From the NCBI GenBank assembly GCA_900239685.1, contig OENT01000519.1, positions 1 through 64,000 of the forward strand: a stretch of DNA of 64,000 bases, given 5' to 3'. Both the position numbers and the translations under genes were made by a program. This stretch comes from Rotaria macrura (Eukaryota > Rotifera > Eurotatoria > Philodinida > Philodinidae). The notes below the pieces were generated by a model that had not been told where the DNA came from, did not search any database, and was given only the letters and a program-made list of their open reading frames with translations. This document shows positions 57,736 to 64,000 of this stretch, one piece after another (position 1 is the stretch's first letter; each line of letters starts with the position of its first letter).

Positions 57736-60453
57736 TCATGAATAGAAAGTACATAGCCACGGTTCGTATGGTTGTATTTCAAATTTTACAATACTAGCAA
57801 TTAACCATTCTGGTTCAATACAAATAATATTCAACTTTTGACAAGCTTGTTGTAATGCTAGTTTATTTTGAAGGTATCTTTTTGAACATAAAATTATAAT
57901 TTGTCTACCGATATTATCAATATGTTGATTAAGCGTTTTAAGTATAAGACCGTCGGATAAATGTATAAGTTCAATTAATGGTCGATTATCAATAAATGGT
58001 TGACAACCAAGACATTTTAAATGAAATGCAAAGTTTGCTAATAGATGAGAATTATTCAAACGAGAACGAGACATTCCATAATGTTCATTGTATATTGTAT
58101 CACCAATGATTTCATATGTTGGAATTTCATCAACATAACGTTGTTCATGTAAACAAGCTGTTAACCACCGATAGGACACAATCGTTAGGTGTCGTGCAAC
58201 AGCTTGCAAAACTTTACCGGTTAACGGACATCTTAATGAATTATCATCATCTTCATCAGTTATTAAATGTGTTGTTGTTTCATCAATTGTTGTTGATGAA
58301 CGAACGAGAAACGTTTCGATAAAACGATTAAATAAAATCTAACAACATAATAACAAACCTATGAAGTATGAATTTCTTTTTTATCAAATAGAAACATCAA
58401 GTTTTATACTTTTTGATCATCTTTTAAAGCTGTCATTGCTAATACTAATGACTTGAATTTATGTTGATCATTCGATGATGTTAATGATAAATTTTCGTCA
58501 TGTGTTTGTTTACTTAATTCGTCTTTTGAATTAATATTGATTTGTATAGATGATCCATCGGATTTTTTCGAATTATCATCAGGACGAGTTTCATTAATAA
58601 CTGTCGATGTATCGAGTAAAGCATGAGGTTCATGGTCAATAGAAGGAGCATTATCATTGTTTTTGTGCTCAACAATGTATGTTTCATCGTTTTGAACACA
58701 ATACTATTTAAAATAAAAGTTGAGAGAAATTTTTTCAAACTATTCATTCTATTTATCTTACATGTTTTTCAATATTTGATTCGATTTGAATTGGAATTTC
58801 AGTTTCTTCAATAATGGGAGTTGGTTCAGGAGATATAACGACATGATTTATTTGATGTCGTTTATCATTCTTCTTTGTTTTATTACTGATTGTTGTTAAT
58901 GATGGTTCTAGGGGTGTTATTGTGATTGCATTACGGAAGAATACCGACATACTAGCCATAAATAATTGCTCGGAGCGTGTATAAATTTGAACACATGGAC
59001 ATATACTAACATCATTACACGGATGATGACTCGGACAATAATCATCGCTAGTTTGTGTTGATACAGAACATCGAATTGTTTGAACAGATGTCGGTGTCAT
59101 TGATGTTTCTTGATCTTGTTTATTAGAAGTTGATTTAATCGGTGCTAGTAGCGATGAATTAGAGTCAGATTTATTCTGTTCATGATGCGACATTTCTATT
59201 CTGGATGACGTTAATCGTGATAGACGAGTCATTGATATATTACTTGTATTTTGAGGTATTCCACTTGATAATGTCATTAATGTTGATGGGATCTGTGTTA
59301 ACATTGGAATCGATCGATGACCGATATATATTGAATTAAGAGGCATTGCCGGTGACAGAGGAGCAGCCATAATAGATGATGCATGCAATTGATTTTCTTC
59401 TACTCCTTCTTCTTCGTCTTGAACATGACTTTCTTCTTGTTGATTGATTGGTACTGATGGAATATGTGGTAAAAGAAATGATGCAATTGATGGTGGCATT
59501 GAAATTGACGATGGAAGAAGAAGAGGAGGTGGAGATTGATGGACATGATTTGCAGTTGATTCTAACTGAGATTTTTCTTGTACTTGTTGTTTCTGATTAT
59601 GGGAATGTTGTGTTTGTGAAATAGTAGTATCTGGAGCAAATTCAAGTTCGTCTAGTTGTCTCTCTAAATAGAGTATATGATTACTAGTTTTGTTAAAATG
59701 TGCATATGAATATTTTACTCGAACAAAGACATGCACGACGTCGTTTATTTGCCAGAATTAGACAATGATCTAGATGAGATAGATGACTCAATCGATACTA
59801 GAAAGACATAATCATTTACGTTACCTTTAGAATCACAAGAAGGGTGAGGATGTGTTATTTTTTTTGTAACTGCATGTACATGCTCGTCATTTGTGGTTGA
59901 TGGAACGTTGTTACTTGTTGTATCTAAAGTTCGAAAAAAGATTTGAAATTATAAAAAAGAGTGTCTTTGCATGAATTCAATAATATACTTATTTCAGTTG
60001 ACGTAGGCATTACATCAGAATTCTCTTGGATCTCTAATGTAAGCGAAAAACAAAGAGTTAGTGACTCATAAAACACAAGTATCTGTATCTACCTGAACGT
60101 GTTCGTTTTTTCATTATTGATAGAGAATGACTATCATCTGTTGATATGTGAACTTTTTTTTTCGAACGTTGTCTAGCTTGTCGCTTTTGAACTTCCAACA
60201 TTTTTGTTTCAATTAATTGTGTAAAACCATTATTAGCATGATTTTCTTTTTCATGCATATCAAGTAAATGATCGTTAATATCTAGATTCGATCTCGTAGC
60301 TACACGAAAATTACTAGCTGTTTGTCGAATAGACACGCGTCGTGGCTTTTCATTTGATTGTTTTTTCTTTGTAGTTTTCATTATTGATTTTCTACGTGTT
60401 TGCTTAGATCTGATAGCCGTAGGCGAAGTGATAAATTCATAAGGATCGACCAT
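57736..60453 (-). CDS. Tandem-BRCT protein of BRCA1/BARD1 type
   Basis: Six exons: 60093-60453, 59989-60033, 59825-59923, 58762-59663, 58410-58703, 57736-58338; phases close to 767 residues. The N-terminal ~120 residues are very basic (RKSIMKTTKKKQSNEKPRR). A long disordered, Ser/Thr/Gln-rich middle follows, with a Cys/His cluster (DDYCPSHHPCNDVSICPC). The C-terminal ~210 residues form two BRCT repeats: THLITDE, VSYRWLTACL, then YEIIGD...SRSRLNN at the linker, and CIEPEWLIASIVKF in the second repeat. The linker resembles BRCA1 (FEVRGD) and BARD1 (RRSRLN). Such pairs bind phosphopeptides in DNA repair. No RING or ankyrin domain is visible, so this is either a RING-less relative or the RING exons lie elsewhere. 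An acceptor (TTTTGTAG) ends 8 bases before the ATG. Confidence 0.8.
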
Positions 60454-61182
60454 TTTTATTTCTACAAAAGAACAAAAAAGAATCTTATCATCGAGATCAT
60501 TTTTTTAACAAGAAGTCTAAATCAAAAAAAGTGATCTGCCCAAGTGTTCTATTACTATTTGACAGATACAACGTTCGTTTGAGACGTTCGAGAAAAGTCT
60601 ACAATGATTTCATCATCTGCCGACAAACAACGTTTTCTGTAGTTTTCAACGAAACATGCTCGGTACATCGAAACTGGACATTTATTCATTGTCTAAAGAA
60701 AGCTATTGTGAAGATTAGATGTTCGGGAAACTGTAAGCTTCTCTCATATTTCTTTAATGGGAATATCAATTTACAAGCACCATGTACTTGTTTTTTTTTC
60801 TATAGAAGAGAATTTCGAATAGTCAATTTTCTAGAGTTGGACACACAAACAGATTTCATCATGATTGATCACGTTTCGTTTTTTTTGGTGTTTTCATTTT
60901 ATACAATTACAAACAGAAGAAGAAAAAAAACAGAAAATCTGAATAAATCATATCGTATAAGTATCAACAAAAAAACTAATCAACAATAGGAAACAAGAGA
61001 AATACAAAAAGAAAAAGCCCTCAGAAATGCCTATACCAATGACAATAACAAGTATACTTTAGCATCTTTTTCAATACTGTATTCAGCTGGTAAAATCGTA
61101 TAATACCAATCGATACACATACATACTATAAATATATACAAAACGAATAACGAAAGAAGAAGAAAAAAAAGAACACATGATT
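60454..61182. other. Intergenic between BRCT gene and receptor gene
   Basis: The BRCT gene's upstream region and the receptor's 3' UTR. A 152-codon plus-strand frame at 60531-60989 has no family features and is judged to be chance. Confidence 0.5.
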
Positions 61183-63016
61183 TCAACATTCAGTACCACG
61201 AGCAACAGGTGATGTTAATGTGTCCGATTTTACTGGTTGTTGAAAAAATGGTGAATTAGCACAATGTTTTTGTAAACTGTTTTGCCTTGATTTAACAAGA
61301 CCTGAACGTATTGTATCACCATTAGGCAAGCATACAACATCAGATGGTCCTATGCCAGAGTCTGACGATGATACAGGACGTTCTTCATATAAATAGGATG
61401 AATTATCTGAACTACCATTGGTTAGACGTGTACGTGAATTTGAACGTGATCGTGGTTTAGGCAGTGGTACTGGTACTTTATCCGAGTTTTCAATTGGTAA
61501 TCGAACTGAACTTAATGTTGAATAACGTGGCTTTGGTGGTGGAGGTGCTCGACGTTTTGTTGATGATGTTGGAACAAGAAATGAACCACTTTCAGACATA
61601 ATATCTGTTGTTGTTGAATAAACAGGTGATTCATCTTCTTCTTCTTCTTCTTCCTCTTCTTCGTTATTTTCAATAAGTTGACCGTTCATCGGATTGGTTT
61701 TTCTTGTTGGTGACAATGGTCCATACTTATTGTCCATTAATGGATTTCCATAAAATTTATTATTGAATGTACGCGCTCGTGTTGGTATTGAATTGAGACT
61801 ACTTGTTATTGAATCTTGATCAATATATTGAAAATTAGTTGGTTGTTGAGACTTTTTTTGATGATAAGCAGATGTTGGTGTGGACATTTGATGTGAATAT
61901 TTACCATTTAAATGAATAGGAATATCATAAACAGCTCCATTCTAGGAAAAACGAAGACCATAAATAATATGAACAAAAAATGATCGTTCATATTTACTTG
62001 ATGAGAATGATTGTCATTACCGTTTGAAACTACATGTGATATTGTATCATCTTGAAACGAGTTTTTAATAGTAGAATCATATTTCGATAAGAAGTCGCAA
62101 CTTACCAGTAGCTTGTTTTAGTGCTTCGCTCTCAGTTGACAAGCGGGGATAGTCTATTAGAATAAACAAAGAAAAATATTCATTTTTGTAATTGTGATTT
62201 CCAATCGAATATTCATTTGGTCGAAAAAGAAATAGAAATTTAGCAAAAATGAGATTGACAATAAAAACATGCATTAAAATCATGCATCTGCGGTCAATGC
62301 TTATTTAAAACCTACGTCGAAGACAAAGGAAAAGAAGAAGATTGAATCTGAGATATAGACACAATTCGACAGAGTTCTTTTGCCACTGGCAATGCTGTAT
62401 ATGATAGAATTATGATTGAATAGTGAATCAATGATAGTAAAAAGAAAATATATAAAATTAGAAATATTTCTTACTATCTTTTTGATAAATATGATTTCGA
62501 CTTTCAAGTTTCGTTCGATCTTGATGGCATGTTCCACATAGACAACAAAGAAGAAAGAATAAAATCACACCACCAAATATACAACCAATAATAACAAAAA
62601 ATTTTCTATTAATCAACGATGTATTTTCGATTACTAAAAGGAAAACCATATGAACAATATTACATGTATTTAATAGAAAAACAAAATTTCTATTAGCTTT
62701 TCATGTTCTTATTTACCTCGAGGTTGATTTATTCGAATAGGATAACTATCGGTACTGATCGGCCAAGAGCCATAACGATTAAGTGCAGTAACACGAAATT
62801 CCACTGGCTTATGATAGTTCTCTAATGCAAATATACATGATTTTGTTCGAGCGATTTCTTGAAATGTTTTCGGATGACCAGTGTCATTATATTGATGTAA
62901 TAAGCATACATAACCATCACTGTCACCTTGAGCATAACTTTTCGTACAACTGATTGTTATAGTTATATTTGATGTGTGATTATCGACTGTACAATTCTTT
63001 ATGGGATCAGGTACAC
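61183..63016 (-). CDS. Fibronectin-III single-pass receptor, 3' part only
   Basis: Six exons in phase: 62717-63016, 62475-62633, 62106-62153, 61998-62050, 61183-61941, with the 5' remainder beyond the window (the first exon listed begins at an acceptor, TTTCTGCAG). The first exon encodes one fibronectin-III-like domain (VPDPIKNCTV, YVCLLHQYND, VEFRVTALNRYGSWP). The next encodes a transmembrane helix (FFVIIGCIFGGVILFFLLCC). The cytosolic tail of about 300 residues has poly-Glu (encoded by a TTC run near 61633-61660), proline-rich SH3-ligand motifs (RRAPPPPKPRYS, PVPLPKPRSRS) and several Tyr sites. This layout fits nephrin/neural-adhesion type immunoglobulin-FN3 receptors, but without the N-terminal part the family cannot be named. 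Five exons are certain; upstream exons were not found up to 64000. Confidence 0.75.
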
Positions 63017-64000
63017 CTGCAGAAATGAAACAAATTTTTTTATTTTTTGAATACAATAGAAAGAATAAGAAAGAAATTACTAGGATTCTTTTGCACGATT
63101 TAGAACAAAGTAGGAATACCGTTAGAAGACATATAGCGCTTCCTTTTGTCTACTCGATGCTTAAAAAAACAATGTGATCGATGATTTGTTTTTTAAACTT
63201 GAATGAGTCGAAAGGAACATGAAAATGTTTTTCTACTGAAAACAGCTAAAAGTGATTTTTCATTCACTTCTAAATTTGCTTTGCTTTTATTTAAACCCTG
63301 ATCAATATGAGATATATGTTATTTTGTTATCTTTGAAAAATACGCTTGAAAGAACTGCATTATTCGATATAATACAAGATGAGATTCTATTGAACACATC
63401 AAAACAAATACAATTCAATCATTCAAAATATCTGTAAGAAAATTTTGAAAATTTTTCTCTTCAAAAATTGACTTTGAAATTTCTATGGTCTTTATTTTCA
63501 TCAGACAAGTTTGATTCCTTCATGTATGAAGACATTAGTTCTCATGGAAACATGTCTCGAGTCGATGGGTGACGACTGCAAGTTGTAAAATGATTACAAA
63601 AAAAAACTTCTTGTCATAAAAGCAACATTGACATTTCTTTGGGATATTGACTTAGTACTTTACTTTTTGTTCTGTCAGCGAATCTTTTTTTTTCATATCT
63701 GATTTCGGTAGTCGTTTTTAAAACATAAAGATATTTTATTCAGATATGTAGATACGTATGATGATGGATTATATGATTGTCTCAGATATATCTACTCAGC
63801 TTATAACTGATCAATCAAATGTCTCGTATGTTTGAGTTGTATGCCCAATTGATTAGTAACGTCACTTGATGAAAGATGATTTCTTTCATCGATCGATTAG
63901 TTTTATTCGTTTAAAACAGCATTATTATTATCATTATAACAAGGATCTGCGAGATATGCTGTGTTTATTGTATAAGAATATTATAGATATATGAAAGTAT
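63017..64000. other. Right edge, probably a long intron of the receptor gene
   Basis: No exon was found on the minus strand. Because the receptor's visible exons begin with an in-phase acceptor, this stretch is most likely intron. Confidence 0.5.

Noticed and set aside
60531..60989. 152-codon plus-strand frame
   Set aside because: It lies in the upstream region of the BRCT gene with erratic Cys/Phe-rich composition and no domain; chance is more likely.

Overview
The window looks like animal nuclear DNA: AT-rich, with intron-rich genes, typical metazoan protein families (a TRPM channel, SEC24, the SKI8/WDR61 WD40 protein, RBX2, BAF, mL37, a BRCA1/BARD1-type tandem BRCT protein), one 5S rRNA gene and a mariner copy. 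Three intronless enzyme genes of bacterial or fungal character sit among the spliced genes, most introns are about 45-70 bases, and many start codons lie right behind a 3' splice site. Together this suggests a bdelloid rotifer (Adineta/Rotaria/Philodina type). That assignment is my inference; no sequence search was run.

Layout. 1-5.4 kb: non-coding, with several small inverted-repeat elements, a tRNA-like relic and a 5S rRNA gene. 5.4-9.3 kb (-): Kelch/cytochrome b561 fusion. 10.85-12.0 kb (+): intronless FAD monooxygenase. 12-15.2 kb: mostly empty, with one orphan exon. 15.2-18.4 kb (-): mitochondrial ribosomal protein mL37 followed closely by a small single-pass membrane protein. 20.4-21.8 kb (-): SKI8/WDR61. 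22.8-23.5 kb (-): intronless peptide deformylase. 24.0-25.2 kb (+): intronless D-serine-deaminase-like PLP enzyme. 25.4-25.8 kb (-): RBX2/RNF7. 26.6-41.1 kb (-): a 24-exon TRPM channel whose introns hold a dead mariner (itself split by another element) and a hAT-type MITE. 42.1-44.5 kb (+): two tandem BAF genes and a Ly6-type surface protein, closely packed. 48.3-53.4 kb (-): SEC24. 57.7-60.5 kb (-): BRCT-tandem protein. 61.2-63.0 kb (-): 3' part of a fibronectin-III membrane receptor that runs off the right edge.

The exon models were built by hand from splice sites and phase. For the Kelch-b561 gene, mL37, SKI8, RBX2, both BAFs, the Ly6 protein, SEC24 and the BRCT gene, all exon phases close and the summed exon length is a multiple of three from ATG to stop. 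For TRPM one donor is ambiguous between two in-phase positions. Boundaries may still be off by a base.

The most unusual content is a set of short non-coding elements (about 110-385 bp). Each interior is built from its own repeated, self-complementary word (CGTA, AATCGATT, GTATACG, GATCGGATC, GCGGC, GTACTCG). Five have CCCAGG or CCCATG type ends, with a 2-bp target duplication in at least three cases; one of these sits exactly inside the mariner transposase gene, so its insertion can be reconstructed. Two others have 8-bp target duplications, as hAT elements do. The second recurring signal is the 3' splice site next to start codons, which fits spliced-leader trans-splicing.
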